DNA of 64,000 bases from NCBI GenBank assembly GCA_963665915.2, contig CAXXSG010000002.1:186001-250000 (forward strand). Direction: 5' to 3'. Origin of the DNA: JAFGRU01 sp963665915 (lineage in GTDB: Bacteria; Desulfobacterota; Desulfuromonadia; Desulfuromonadales; JAAYDE01). Both the position numbers and the translations under genes were made by a program. Shown one piece after another: positions 1 through 9,660 of this stretch (the first letter of the stretch is position 1; the number at the start of each line of letters is the position of its first letter). The notes under the pieces were generated by a model. The model did no database searches. It was not told where the DNA came from and was given only the letters and a program-made list of their open reading frames with translations.

Positions 1-1855
1 TGGGTTGAACTGGAAATCACCGTAGACCCGTCTTCTTTCCGCCCGTGTCAGGTAAAGCTTTTCCTTGGCGCGGGTCATGCCGACGTAACAGAGGCGGCGC
101 TCTTCCTCAAGGTCTTCCCCTTCCTCAATGGAGCGGGAGTGCGGGAACAGGCCTTCTTCCATGCCAACCATGAAAACAATCGGGAACTCAAGCCCCTTTG
201 CAGAATGAAGAGTCATCAGGGTCACCCGGCTGCGGTCGGTGTCGAGGGCATCGACATCCGCCACAAGGGCCACCTGTTCGAGATAATCATTCAGCGTGTT
301 TCCGGAAGCCTGCTGCTCTTCCATGCCTCGCAACAGCTCTTCCAGGTTTTTCATCCGGTCTCTGCTTTCCTGGGTTTTGTCTTCGCGCAGCTGGGGGCCA
401 TAACCGCTGTCTTCGATAATCTTCAATGTGAGCTGGGGAAACTCCAGGCTCTCGAGACTTTGCTGGAAGGTATCCATCATTGCCAGAAAGCCACCAACGT
501 TGCGGGCGGCCGCTCCTTTTAATACGCCATTTTCCAGGGCAAGCCTGCAGGCGGGGAAAAAGCCGTCGGCCTCTTCGCTCAAACCTTTAATTTTTTCAAT
601 TCGTCACGGCGCCGATTCCCCTGGCCGGAACGTTAATGATCCGCTGGGCCGCAAGGGAGTCGGCGGGATTTACCAGGACTTTCAGGTAAGCAAGAATATC
701 CTTGACCTCCATGCGGGCGAAGAATTTGATGCCGCCTATCATCTGATAGGGGATCTTTTCCCGGGCCAGCGCTTCCTCAAAAGAGCGCGATTGGGCATTG
801 GTGCGGTAGAAGACCGCCACGTCTTTCAAAGAGCGTTCTTTGTCCCTGAGTCTGGCAATTCTGCGGGTGATGAAGCGGGCTTCCTCCAGGTCGTCCGGGA
901 GGACTTGGATAGTGATTTTTTCCCCTTCGGGGTTGTCGGTCCAGAGGGTTTTCCCTTTGCGGTCCCGGTTATGGGCCACCAAGTGTCCGGCGGCTTCAAG
1001 GATGGTTTTGGTGGAGCGGTAGTTCTGCTCGAGGCGGACGATTTTTGTTTTCTGGAAGTCGTGTTCGAAACGGAGGATATTTTCAATTTCTGCTCCGCGC
1101 CAGGAGTAGATCGACTGATCGTCGTCGCCGACGACGCAGAGTTGCGGATTTTTAGAAGCGAGAAGCCGGATAAGCTGATACTGGATTTTATTGGTGTCCT
1201 GGAATTCATCGACGAGAAGATGAGTGAAGCGGCTTCGATATTTTTCGTGGATGTCGGGATGATCCTGGAAAAGCTTGACCGTTATCAGGATGAGATCCCC
1301 GAAATCGAGGGCGTTGGCTTGCTTGAGGCTCTTCTGGTACTTTTCGTAGATGCGGCGGATCTGCTCATGGTAGCTGTCCCCGCCGTCCAGGTCCTCGGGC
1401 CAGAGACCCTGGTTTTTGGCCCGGTCGATAGCCGCTCCGGCAGCCCGCGCCTTGATGAATTTGTCGCTGATGTTGAGATCTTTCAGGAGACCTTTCAGCA
1501 GGCGTTCCTGGTCCTGATCGTCGTAAATGGTGAAATTTCGGGAAAAACCGAGAGCAGAAATGTCGCGGCGCAGGATACGGACACAGGCCGCGTGAAAGGT
1601 GCTCACCCAGGGAAGTTGGGAAGAGCCCAGGAGCCCCAGCAGGCGCTCTTTCATCTCGTTGGCGGCCTTGTTGGTGAAAGTGACGGCCAGAATTCGCCAG
1701 GGGTCGACCTCCTGTTCCTGAATCAGGTAGGCGATGCGGTGAATCAGGGTTCGGGTTTTGCCCGAACCGGCCCCGGCGAGAATGAGAAGAGGACCCTCAT
1801 TGTGGATAACCGCCTGCTGTTGGATCGGATTTAGAGCTTGGAGAAGACTACTCAT
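1..1855 (-). CDS. pcrA: ATP-dependent DNA helicase PcrA/UvrD/Rep type, frameshifted and cut by the window edge
   Basis: Superfamily 1 helicase that unwinds DNA in repair and replication restart. The first frame, from ATG 1855, carries Walker A (AGAGSGKT, about residues 27-34), the DEFQDT box near 220 and the QSIYSWRGA motif, then stops at 596 just after VPARGIGAVTN. Reading on from about 600 with one base removed gives continuous helicase sequence to base 1: TIEKIKGLSEEADG, motif V (LHSAKGLEFP) and motif VI (YVGMTRAKEK). One extra T on the plus strand (AATTCG instead of AATCG, 599-602) explains the break. Motifs V and VI are required for ATP hydrolysis, so the upstream product alone should be inactive. 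The start overlaps the clcA stop by 8 bases. The break may be a real mutation or a sequencing error; the intact downstream frame favours an error or a very recent event. Confidence 0.93.
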
Positions 1856-3662
1856 GCCTTCGCTCTTCCAAAGAGTGGGAAACCAGGGCCCGGTTATAGG
1901 CGGAGATGATGTCGCGGCGGAAGATGATGCCGAGAAGCTTTTTCCCGGTGGTGGCGTCGACAACCGGGAGCTGTTTGAAGTCACGATAGCCCAGCTTGCG
2001 CATGCAGGTATCGAGATCTTCCTCTTCGGTAACAGTAATGACATTGGCTGATGCCAATTCCTTGACCACAACCAGATCTTTGAGGTCGGGATCAAAAACC
2101 ACTCCGAGGAAATCCTGCATGGTGATGACCCCGGTCAGATGACCCTCTTTGTTGATTAACGGAAAGGACGTATTTTTTGCCTCGGTAATGAATTCGGCAA
2201 ACTGTCCGAGGGTCATGTCTTCGGGAACAACCTCGGGGTTGCTCTCCATGGCATCCTTGACCTTCAGGGCTTTCATGATGTTGCGTTCTTTGCCGGCTTC
2301 AAGGTCGATTCCGGCGCGGCTCAGTTCCACGGTATCAAGACAGTCTTTTTTGCACCAGCGTGCGATCGCGGTGGCTGTGACCGAGGCGAGCATGATGGGG
2401 AGAATGGCCTGGTAAGAACCGGTCATTTCAAAGACTAGAAAAATGGCGGTTGCCGGGGCATGCATGGTGCCCGCCAGGAAGGCTCCCATCCCGGCCAGAG
2501 CAAAAGAACCGGGAATTAGGGCCATGCCTGGAAAGAGCAGGGCCAGGATTTTTCCGAACGCCCCTCCGGCGAAGGAGCCCGTGACCAGGACCGGAGCAAA
2601 GAGTCCGCCCGGTAAGCCGGAGCCGATCGTTATAGCGGTGGCAAAGGCCTTGAGAAAACAGAGCGCCAACAGGACCAGGAGAGCGCCTTCCCCGCTCAGG
2701 GCTTCTCCCATGAATGCATAGCCGTTACCCATGATCTGCGGGAAGGCGACGCCGATGACGCCTACCAGCATACCGCCGAAAATGGGTTTTGCCAGGCGAT
2801 GTATTTTCAGGCGATCAAAGAGGTCCTTGATCCGATAATGCATATCGATCTGCCCGGCGCTCAATAGTCCGATAATCCCGCCTAACACGACATAAAAAAG
2901 AAGCTCCCAAGGGGTGGCCATGATGTATTCGGGAGTGATGAAACTTTCGGCTTCGGGGATGAACGTCCTGGTGATGGCCGTGCTTAGAGTGCTGGCGATG
3001 ACAATGGGGGTAAAGCTGGAGACGGCGAACGTCGAGACGAGAATGATTTCGGTGCCGAAAAAGACACCGGCAATCGGGGCGTTGAAGGTGGCGGCTACCC
3101 CCCCGGCCGCACCGCAGGCAACCAATATTTTGAGACGGTCCGCGCTCATCTTAAAGGCCTGTCCGAACTGGCTGCCGATGGCGCCGCCGATCAGGGCGAT
3201 GGGGCCTTCCTGACCTGCCGATCCGCCCGTCCCGAGAGTTATGGCGCTTGATATGCCCGAGGTCAGGGCGATCCTGCCGGGGACCTTGGCACCGTGCAGA
3301 TTGACGACCTCAAGAAAGCGGGAAAAGTTGAACTTCATGTCTTTGCTGAAAAATATCCAGAAAAACAGCATCAGGATGCCCCCGACCATAGGGAAAAGGA
3401 TCACGCAAAGTCGGGAGGGACTCCAGTCCGCCATGGAGAGGTTGGTGGGGAGGGTTACGCCGAAAAAGTGAGAGCCGTTTTCCACTACCAGCCAGTGAAA
3501 AAATTCGATGGCTTTTCGAAAGGCAATATTTCCAAAGCCGGCCGCAACACCGATGAAGGCGGCAATGAAAGCCATGAACGTGTTTTCCGTGATGGAAAAC
3601 CTGTCCAGGAAAGCATTGCTTTTGGTTCGCAGCCAGACGAATTTGCCGTTTTTTGAATCCAA
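1848..3662 (-). CDS. clcA: CLC-family chloride channel/transporter with C-terminal CBS pair
   Basis: A 604-residue integral membrane protein. The CLC core (about residues 25-440) has the selectivity and gating segment GSAGQEGP, where most relatives have GREGP, and the conserved GSGLPGGLFAP. The gating Glu of the first motif and a Glu in FFGTEII at the internal proton-path position are both present, which suggests Cl-/H+ exchange rather than a pure channel. Residues about 465-595 form two CBS domains that usually bind adenine nucleotides. The chosen start is TTG 3662 with GGAG about 10 bases upstream inside the end of glmS; no ATG lies near the start of the family homology. It sits 7 bases after glmS and overlaps pcrA, so it is probably co-transcribed with both. 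The ion selectivity is family-based inference. Confidence 0.9.
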   Translation of the reverse strand: MDSKNGKFVWLRTKSNAFLDRFSITENTFMAFIAAFIGVAAGFGNIAFRKAIEFFHWLVVENGSHFFGVTLPTNLSMADWSPSRLCVILFPMVGGILMLFFWIFFSKDMKFNFSRFLEVVNLHGAKVPGRIALTSGISSAITLGTGGSAGQEGPIALIGGAIGSQFGQAFKMSADRLKILVACGAAGGVAATFNAPIAGVFFGTEIILVSTFAVSSFTPIVIASTLSTAITRTFIPEAESFITPEYIMATPWELLFYVVLGGIIGLLSAGQIDMHYRIKDLFDRLKIHRLAKPIFGGMLVGVIGVAFPQIMGNGYAFMGEALSGEGALLVLLALCFLKAFATAITIGSGLPGGLFAPVLVTGSFAGGAFGKILALLFPGMALIPGSFALAGMGAFLAGTMHAPATAIFLVFEMTGSYQAILPIMLASVTATAIARWCKKDCLDTVELSRAGIDLEAGKERNIMKALKVKDAMESNPEVVPEDMTLGQFAEFITEAKNTSFPLINKEGHLTGVITMQDFLGVVFDPDLKDLVVVKELASANVITVTEEEDLDTCMRKLGYRDFKQLPVVDATTGKKLLGIIFRRDIISAYNRALVSHSLEERRHE

Positions 3663-3669
3663 TACTGGG

Positions 3670-5499
3670 TTACTCCACAGTTACACTCTTGGCCAGATTG
3701 CGGGGCTGGTCGACATCCGTTCCTTTGAGAACGGCAATATGATAGGCAAGTAGTTGAAGTGGAATTGTTGTCAGCACGGGCATGAATTCATCCAGGGTAT
3801 CGGGAACGACGAGCACGGCGTCAGCCCGTTTTTCAAGTTCCTCATTGTGCTGGTCGGTCAGAGCGATGATGATCCCGCCGCGGGCCTTGACCTCCTCCAT
3901 ATTGGAAATAGACTTTTCAAAAATATCATTTTGGGTCGCAAGGACCAGCACCGGCATCTGTTCATCGATCAGGGCGATGGGGCCATGCTTCATCTCCCCG
4001 GCAGGATAGCCTTCCGCATGGATATAAGATATTTCCTTGAGCTTCAGAGCCCCCTCCAGGGCAATGGGAAACTGGTTGCCGCGGCCAAGATAGAGGAAGT
4101 TTGTGGCGTCTTTAAACGTCTTGGCTATCGCTTGAATCTGTTTGTCCAGCTCCAGGGTTTTTTCGATTTTCCGAGGTAGTTTTATCAGCTCATCGGCAAA
4201 ACGGGCGCAATCCTGCGCCGACAGTTTTCCGCGGCAGAGGGCAATATGCAGTGCAATCAGGTAAAGCGCTATCAACTGGGTCGTGAAAGCTTTGGTTGAA
4301 GCCACCCCGATTTCGGGCCCTGCGTGGGTGTAGATGACGCTGTCACTTTCCCGGGGAATCGTCGAGTCGACGACATTGCATATAGCAAGGGTTTTCCCTC
4401 CCTGTTCTTTGGCCTCCCGTAGCCCGGCGAGAGTGTCGGCGGTTTCTCCGCTCTGGCTGATCAACAGGGTCAGGGTTTTTTCATCGACGATCGGGTTGCG
4501 ATAGCGGAACTCACTGGCAATATCGAGCTCCACAGGGATGCGGCAGATTTTTTCGAAAAAATATTTGCCCACCATGCCGGCATGCCAGGATGTCCCACAG
4601 GCGACGATGAAAATTTTGTTCAGGTCTTTGAAGGTTTCCGCTGAAAGATGCAAATCCTCGAGGTAGATGCAACCTGCTTCCAGAATTCGCCCGGCAAGGG
4701 TGTCTGTGACGGCGCGGGGTTGCTCGAAAATTTCTTTGAGCATGAAATGCTTGTATCCCCCTTTTTCCGCCATCTGCAGGGACCATGTGATGGTTTTGGG
4801 CTTTTTTTCGAGGGTTTTTCCATCCAGCGTGGAAAAGCGCATTTCTGACGGCGAAAAAACAGCCATTTCGCCGTCTTCGAGAAAGATCATATTTTTAGTA
4901 TAGCGGAGAATGGCCGGTATGTCTGAGGCAACGAAGTACTCGCCCTCTCCCTGGCCGACAACCAGAGGCGATCCCAGTCGTGCTGAAATCAAGACCCCGG
5001 GTTCGTGTTCACAGATGACGCCGATGGCGTAGGAGCCGCGGACCTCTTGCAGTGCCAACCGAACGGCGGTTTCAAGATTCCGGAGCTTCTGATAATGGGC
5101 GTGGATGAGGTGGGCGATGATTTCAGTATCCGTTTCGGAGGAGAAATGATACCCGGTTTTCTTGAGGCGGTTTTTGAGATCGAGATAATTTTCGATAATA
5201 CCGTTGTGAACCACCACGATGCCATCGGAACGATGGGGGTGGGCGTTGGTTTCCGAGGGCCGCCCATGGGTCGCCCAACGCGTGTGACCGATGCCGCAGC
5301 TGCCCTCAACCGGCTCGGTTTTCAATATATTCTCAAGCTTGGCGAGTTTGCCTTCGGCACGGCGAATTTCAATTTTTTCCTGGGCGTTAATTGTCGCAAT
5401 CCCCGCGGAGTCGTAGCCGCGGTATTCGAGCCTTCGAAGTCCATCAAGAATCACATCGGAAGCAGCCTGGGTACCGGTATAACCAACGATTCCACACAT
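3670..5499 (-). CDS. glmS: Glutamine--fructose-6-phosphate aminotransferase (isomerizing)
   Basis: Makes glucosamine-6-phosphate from fructose-6-phosphate and glutamine, the first step of UDP-GlcNAc synthesis for peptidoglycan and LPS. An in-frame TTG lies at 5505, but ATG 5499 gives MCGIVGYTG, which puts the essential N-terminal nucleophile cysteine at position 2, so that start was chosen (609 residues, normal length). The class II glutaminase domain fills about residues 1-220 (HTRWATHG, HNGIIEN). Two SIS sugar isomerase domains follow (SQSGETADT; STKAFTTQ), and the C-terminus DQPRNLAKSVTVE is typical. It lies 53 bases downstream of glmU, so two consecutive parts of one pathway are co-oriented. 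No glmS ribozyme-like leader is apparent in that short gap. Confidence 0.97.
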   Translation of the reverse strand: MCGIVGYTGTQAASDVILDGLRRLEYRGYDSAGIATINAQEKIEIRRAEGKLAKLENILKTEPVEGSCGIGHTRWATHGRPSETNAHPHRSDGIVVVHNGIIENYLDLKNRLKKTGYHFSSETDTEIIAHLIHAHYQKLRNLETAVRLALQEVRGSYAIGVICEHEPGVLISARLGSPLVVGQGEGEYFVASDIPAILRYTKNMIFLEDGEMAVFSPSEMRFSTLDGKTLEKKPKTITWSLQMAEKGGYKHFMLKEIFEQPRAVTDTLAGRILEAGCIYLEDLHLSAETFKDLNKIFIVACGTSWHAGMVGKYFFEKICRIPVELDIASEFRYRNPIVDEKTLTLLISQSGETADTLAGLREAKEQGGKTLAICNVVDSTIPRESDSVIYTHAGPEIGVASTKAFTTQLIALYLIALHIALCRGKLSAQDCARFADELIKLPRKIEKTLELDKQIQAIAKTFKDATNFLYLGRGNQFPIALEGALKLKEISYIHAEGYPAGEMKHGPIALIDEQMPVLVLATQNDIFEKSISNMEEVKARGGIIIALTDQHNEELEKRADAVLVVPDTLDEFMPVLTTIPLQLLAYHIAVLKGTDVDQPRNLAKSVTVE

Positions 5500-5552
5500 A
5501 TTCAAACAACCTTATCTGAGGGAGTTATTAAGACAGGAAACAAATCGGTACT

Positions 5553-6938
5553 TCAGTCGGATTTCTTTTTCTTTCGCAGACGCCAGCCTTCCAGGTTTTT
5601 CTGTTCTGCCCTGGAGATTGCCAGAGCGTCCGGTGGTACATCTTTGGTGATGGTCGACCCGGCGCCGATCAAACTGTTTCTGCCGATGACCACCGGTGCC
5701 ACAAACTGGGTGTCGCTACCGACAAAAACCTGATCTTCAATGATAGTTTTGTGCTTTCGAACGCCGTCGTAGTTGCAGGTGATGGTGCCGCAGCCGATAT
5801 TGACGTCCTCACCGATCTCAGCATCTCCCAGGTAAGTCAGATGACTTGCTTTGCTTCTTTTACCGATATCCGCCTTTTTGATTTCAACGAAGTTACCGAT
5901 TTTATTGCCGCCCCGAAGAATGGTTCCCGGACGAAGGTGGGCCATCGGTCCGATCTGGGAATTTTCCCCGATTTCAGAGTCCGCCAGTACCGAACCGGCT
6001 TTGATGTGAACATTATCGTCGATGCGGCAGTTGGAGATGACGACCCCGGCTTCAATAATACACTGTTGTCCGATTTGAGTGTTGCCGCTGATATGAACTC
6101 CCGGATATACAAGGGTGTCTTCGCCGACCCGGACTTCTTCACTTATATAAGCGGTCTCCGGATTGATCAGCGTGACGCCGCTCCTCATCAGGTTTTCGTT
6201 AATCCGGCGGCGGATAGCTGCTTCAGCCTGTGACAGTTGGACCCGGTCATTGATTCCCTGGACCTCTTCCGGGTCCTCCACAACGACAGCGGAAATTTTC
6301 AGGCCTTTCTCGCGGGCTAACTGAATCGTGTCGGTGAGGTAATATTCCCCTTGGGCGTTTCCGGTATCCAGGCGGTTGAGGAGATCGAATATCAGGGGTG
6401 TTTCAAATAGGTAGATTCCTGTGTTAATCTCGGTTATAGTTTTTTCTTCCGGCGTAGCATCTTTTTCTTCAATGATACGAACGATATCCTCGCCCTGGCG
6501 AATAATCCGACCATATCCTGTCGGATCGGAAAGCTTCACGGTCAACAGGGTTATTGAGGCCTGTTGGGTGCAGTGATGCTCATAAAGCCGCTCAAGAGTT
6601 CCCGCTTTCAGCAATGGGACATCCCCACAAAGGAGCAGAAGGGATCCTGAAAAACGGCTTAAAGATTGTTCGGCGCAGAGGAGGGCATGCCCGGTGCCGA
6701 GTTGGTCGTGCTGAAGAGCGAATTGGATGTTTTCTCCGGCAAAGGCGTCGCGGACATTTTCAGGATCATGGCCGATAACCAAGGTGATGGGGTCGGCTCC
6801 CAATCTCTCAGCCAGCTTTATGGGAAAGGTGCCCATGGGGACGCCGGCCAGGGTGTGAAGAACTTTCGACCGACTTGATTTCATGCGGGTGCCGCGACCT
6901 GCAGCGAGGATTACAGCTGCTAATTTTCTGTTTTTCAT
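5553..6938 (-). CDS. glmU: Bifunctional GlmU: GlcN-1-P acetyltransferase / GlcNAc-1-P uridylyltransferase
   Basis: Cytosolic enzyme for the last two steps to UDP-GlcNAc. The pyrophosphorylase domain begins at once with LAAGRGTRMKSS (nucleotide binding) and continues through LLCGDVPLL and EINTGIYLF. From about residue 250 there is a left-handed beta-helix of hexapeptide repeats, including GNFVEIKKADIG and the acetyl-CoA-binding HLTYLGDAEIG and NYDGVRKHKT. At 461 residues it has the family length. ATG 6938 is the first codon of the homology. It is the first gene of the minus-strand run glmU-glmS-clcA-pcrA, and the 106-base gap to the divergent gene at 7045 must hold its promoter, though no clear consensus was seen there. 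Confidence 0.97.
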   Translation of the reverse strand: MKNRKLAAVILAAGRGTRMKSSRSKVLHTLAGVPMGTFPIKLAERLGADPITLVIGHDPENVRDAFAGENIQFALQHDQLGTGHALLCAEQSLSRFSGSLLLLCGDVPLLKAGTLERLYEHHCTQQASITLLTVKLSDPTGYGRIIRQGEDIVRIIEEKDATPEEKTITEINTGIYLFETPLIFDLLNRLDTGNAQGEYYLTDTIQLAREKGLKISAVVVEDPEEVQGINDRVQLSQAEAAIRRRINENLMRSGVTLINPETAYISEEVRVGEDTLVYPGVHISGNTQIGQQCIIEAGVVISNCRIDDNVHIKAGSVLADSEIGENSQIGPMAHLRPGTILRGGNKIGNFVEIKKADIGKRSKASHLTYLGDAEIGEDVNIGCGTITCNYDGVRKHKTIIEDQVFVGSDTQFVAPVVIGRNSLIGAGSTITKDVPPDALAISRAEQKNLEGWRLRKKKKSD

Positions 6939-7044
6939 TTTAATTCCTTTTATTTATAACAGCGAGTTTTTCATATCATGTTTTTGGTTTTACCGTCAAG
7001 GTCAATGGGACTGCTGCTTTTTTCCATATTTAGGGGCGATTTTC

Positions 7045-7611
7045 ATGAGTGATCAAACAGATCGAATCATTATCAAAAAAGCTTTGGCTGATATGGAAGT
7101 AAAACTGCGAGAACTCGAAATACTCTATGAAAAATATTTTTCCAAAATCGAGAAGCGGGAGCCGATCCGGGAACGGGAGGATCTGGCGAGGAGACTTCGT
7201 TATTTTGTCAATCGGCAAATCATACAGACGGATATGCGCTTCAAATATCAGAATCTTGCAGCCCGGTTTCATTCCTATGTTCAGCATTGGGATCGAATTG
7301 TCCGGTTGATCGAGGAAGGAAAGTATTCCCGCGGACAACCGGGAGGTGTGCATGGTGCCCCGGCTCCCAAAGCATCCGTTCCCTCCAGGGACGAAGCGCA
7401 GGTCGATTCCCTCTATGAAGAATTCATAAAGGTCCGACAATCCTGCGAGATTGGCGGCAAGGCCCCGGAAAGAGCTCAGATCGCGGCTTTTTTGGAGCAG
7501 CAGAAGGAAAAGATTGCTCAGAGAATGGGTTCTTCCAATGTCAATCTGTCCGTCCAGGTAGTGGCGGAAAACGGCAAACCAAAAATCAAGGTGAAAGTGA
7601 AAAAGAACTAA
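7045..7611 (+). CDS. Conserved coiled-coil protein of unknown function
   Basis: A 188-residue soluble protein starting at ATG 7045, with AGGGG 8 bases upstream. An in-frame extension upstream has no ribosome-binding site and reads like non-coding sequence. Residues 1-115 are charged and helical with heptad-like spacing. A short Gly/Pro/Ala linker follows near 120-135. The C-terminal part (about 140-188) is helical and ends in a Lys/Val-rich beta-like tail (KPKIKVKVKKN). No catalytic motif, signal peptide or membrane segment is visible. I believe similar proteins occur across deltaproteobacteria, but I cannot assign a role. It is divergent from glmU and followed by a 374-base gap. Confidence 0.75.
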   Translation: MSDQTDRIIIKKALADMEVKLRELEILYEKYFSKIEKREPIREREDLARRLRYFVNRQIIQTDMRFKYQNLAARFHSYVQHWDRIVRLIEEGKYSRGQPGGVHGAPAPKASVPSRDEAQVDSLYEEFIKVRQSCEIGGKAPERAQIAAFLEQQKEKIAQRMGSSNVNLSVQVVAENGKPKIKVKVKKN

Positions 7612-7985
7612 CCTGCAATTCTGTGTTCCTCAACAGACATTCCCTCCGCCTCAAGCCTTATTTCCGAAAAGAGAGCCGGGATTTGCCTGTCCGGACTGCC
7701 GGACGCCCCTGCTGTCAGATCCATTTTTTTGTGAAAGAGCCGGCTCAGCTTTGTAATAATGCTGATGTATTAGAGGAGCGTTTCCTGATAATAGAATCAA
7801 ACAGAAAGCTTTTTGCAAAGAACATTCCTGGCAGGCTTTCTGTTTTGGGTCGTTTTTTTTGCGGATTTTAGTGGAAAAGGGTATTCTCGGGTGGCAGTAG
7901 TTGACCGGAAAGTCCGGTTGAAGAATTGGCGTTGACTGGCGCTCCCCTCTTTTCGAAACTAATTATCTGCTGGAGTCTTTCTGTT
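7612..7985 (+). other. Structured intergenic region before hflX
   Basis: No convincing gene lies here. It contains a perfect hairpin GTCCGG-ACTG-CCGGAC near 7686-7701, a 10-bp stem with a 25-base loop at 7800-7844 followed by a T-run, and a third small hairpin (ACCGGA-AAG-TCCGGT) near 7901-7917 just before hflX. The short open frame at 7623-7871 has no ribosome-binding site and no recognisable protein. The density of stems fits a 3' UTR or a small RNA with its own terminator; this is inference from folding by eye. Confidence 0.4.
7800..7860 (+). terminator. Hairpin plus T-run, probable rho-independent terminator
   Basis: Perfect 10-bp stem AACAGAAAGC (7800-7809) pairs with GCTTTCTGTT (7835-7844) around a 25-base loop; a run of eight T follows at 7853-7860 after TTGGGTCG. 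The long loop and the offset T-run make it atypical. It would end transcripts from the gene at 7045 or from a small RNA in the gap. Confidence 0.55.
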
Positions 7986-9626
7986 TTGCTTTACGGAAAC
8001 CTGTCCGGGCTGAAAGCCAGCCGGCTTAAATCACTGGAAAAAATCTATCGCCGACGGATTCCGGCCAACCGGGTAATCACTCCGGACCTGGCCCGGTATT
8101 TGAGCCAGCTTTCTTTTGAAATCGGTCGCCAGGTCGCTATTCTTGTCAGTCGCAACGGTTCGGTAAAACATGTCATTGTCGGGGACGACCGGGAGGTTAT
8201 GATCCCCGATCTCAGCCATTATCCTGTGGGGCGCGGCGGCCTGAAGGGCCTCCGCTGTATTCATACCCACCTCGATCATTCGCCGCTCTCCAGTGATGAT
8301 ATCACTGACCTTTCGTTGTTGCGCCTGGATATGATGGTGGTCATCTGCGTCGCCGCGGAGGGGCTGCCGGGCGAAGTCCACTATTCCTACCTTCTGCCTC
8401 CCAATCCGGAAAAAAAGAGTGTGGAAACAATTTCTTTGCCGGACATCCACCATCTGGATATGGATGCTCGTGTTTTTCTGCATTCCCTGGAGGAAGAAAT
8501 CCTCCGCAAAGTTGCAGATCTCAGGGATATTTCCGATACCGGGGAAAGGGCTATCCTGATTTCAGCGAGTTCAAAAAGCCGTCATGAAATCGATGATTCT
8601 CTTGACGAGCTGGAAGAATTGGCGCGAACGGCCGGTGTCCATGTCCTCGGCAGGGAAGTGCAGCGGACTTCCCGTCCCAATCCCAAATACATGTTGGGGG
8701 CAGGGAAACTTAAGGATGTGGTCATAAAGGCCCTGGAGGAAGGGGTCGGGTTGTTGATTTTTGATCAGGATCTGACCGCGGCGCAGGTCAGGTCCATTTC
8801 GTCCCTGACCGAAATCAAGGTTGTCGACCGCACTCAGGTTATTCTCGATATTTTTGCCAAAAGGGCCCATACCCAGGACGGGAAAGTACAGGTTGAGCTG
8901 GCACAGCTGAAATATATTCTCCCTCGCCTGACCGGAAAAGGAACGGCCATGTCCCGGCTCATGGGGGGGATAGGAGGTCGCGGCCCCGGGGAGACCAAGC
9001 TCGAGGTCGATCGGCGCCGGATCAGGGACAGGATTTCACGGCTTGAAAAGCAGCTGAAGGGACTTTCACAGAGCCGCGTGCAGCGGCGGAGTCGGCGGGC
9101 TAATGCCGGCATTCCCATCATCTCGATTGTGGGATATACTAACGCCGGGAAATCGACGCTTCTGAATATTCTTACCCGTAGCGACATTTTTACCGAGAAT
9201 CTGTTGTTCGCGACTCTCGACACCTCGACCCGACGTCTGCGTTTTCCAAAGGAAAGGGAAGTCATCATTACCGATACGGTCGGTTTTATCCGCGATCTTC
9301 CCGAGAGCCTTCTGGGAGCATTCAAGGCCACTCTCGAGGAACTGGAAGATGCGGATTTGCTCATTCATCTCGTGGACCTCTCAAATCCTCGTTTTGAGGC
9401 ACAAATCGAGGCGGTGGAAAAAATCTTGCATGATCTCAGCCTGCACCTCAAGCCAAGGCTTCTGGTGTTCAATAAAACGGATAGGGTTCCCGAGGAAGAG
9501 GTCGAGCCGTTAGCTCGCAGATTCAGGGCTGTTCCGGTCTGTGCCCGGGATCGAAATTCACTCAAAATATTGCTTGAAGAGCTGGAAACCCGTTTCTGGC
9601 CTAAAAAGACCGAAACGAACAGATAA
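7986..9626 (+). CDS. hflX: Ribosome-associated GTPase HflX
   Basis: HflX binds the large ribosomal subunit and splits stalled ribosomes. The G domain shows G1 GYTNAGKSTL, G3 DTVGF and G4 NKTD (about residues 380-515). The HflX N-terminal domain is in the middle (GREVQRTSRPNPKYMLGAGK; GGRGPGETKLEVDRR). About 190 further N-terminal residues (GNLSGLKASRLKSL onward) resemble the extended form I associate with Geobacter relatives. TTG 7986 with GGAG 10 bases upstream is preferred because the product then starts MLYGNLSGLK; an in-frame TTG at 7926 would add 20 residues of hydrophobic sequence without a good ribosome-binding site. The stop is 34 bases before the next gene, so co-transcription is likely. 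Confidence 0.93.
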   Translation: MLYGNLSGLKASRLKSLEKIYRRRIPANRVITPDLARYLSQLSFEIGRQVAILVSRNGSVKHVIVGDDREVMIPDLSHYPVGRGGLKGLRCIHTHLDHSPLSSDDITDLSLLRLDMMVVICVAAEGLPGEVHYSYLLPPNPEKKSVETISLPDIHHLDMDARVFLHSLEEEILRKVADLRDISDTGERAILISASSKSRHEIDDSLDELEELARTAGVHVLGREVQRTSRPNPKYMLGAGKLKDVVIKALEEGVGLLIFDQDLTAAQVRSISSLTEIKVVDRTQVILDIFAKRAHTQDGKVQVELAQLKYILPRLTGKGTAMSRLMGGIGGRGPGETKLEVDRRRIRDRISRLEKQLKGLSQSRVQRRSRRANAGIPIISIVGYTNAGKSTLLNILTRSDIFTENLLFATLDTSTRRLRFPKEREVIITDTVGFIRDLPESLLGAFKATLEELEDADLLIHLVDLSNPRFEAQIEAVEKILHDLSLHLKPRLLVFNKTDRVPEEEVEPLARRFRAVPVCARDRNSLKILLEELETRFWPKKTETNR

Positions 9627-9660
9627 GCTATATTTGCGATTTGATTGGAGACACCAGGTT

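Noticed and set aside
428..1834. Long plus-strand open frame of 468 codons opposite pcrA and clcA
   Set aside because: The opposite strand encodes clear helicase motifs over the same bases; the plus-strand product has no recognisable domain.
7623..7871. 82-codon open frame in the gap before hflX
   Set aside because: No ribosome-binding site, no similarity known to me, and it runs through the terminator-like hairpin at 7800-7860.
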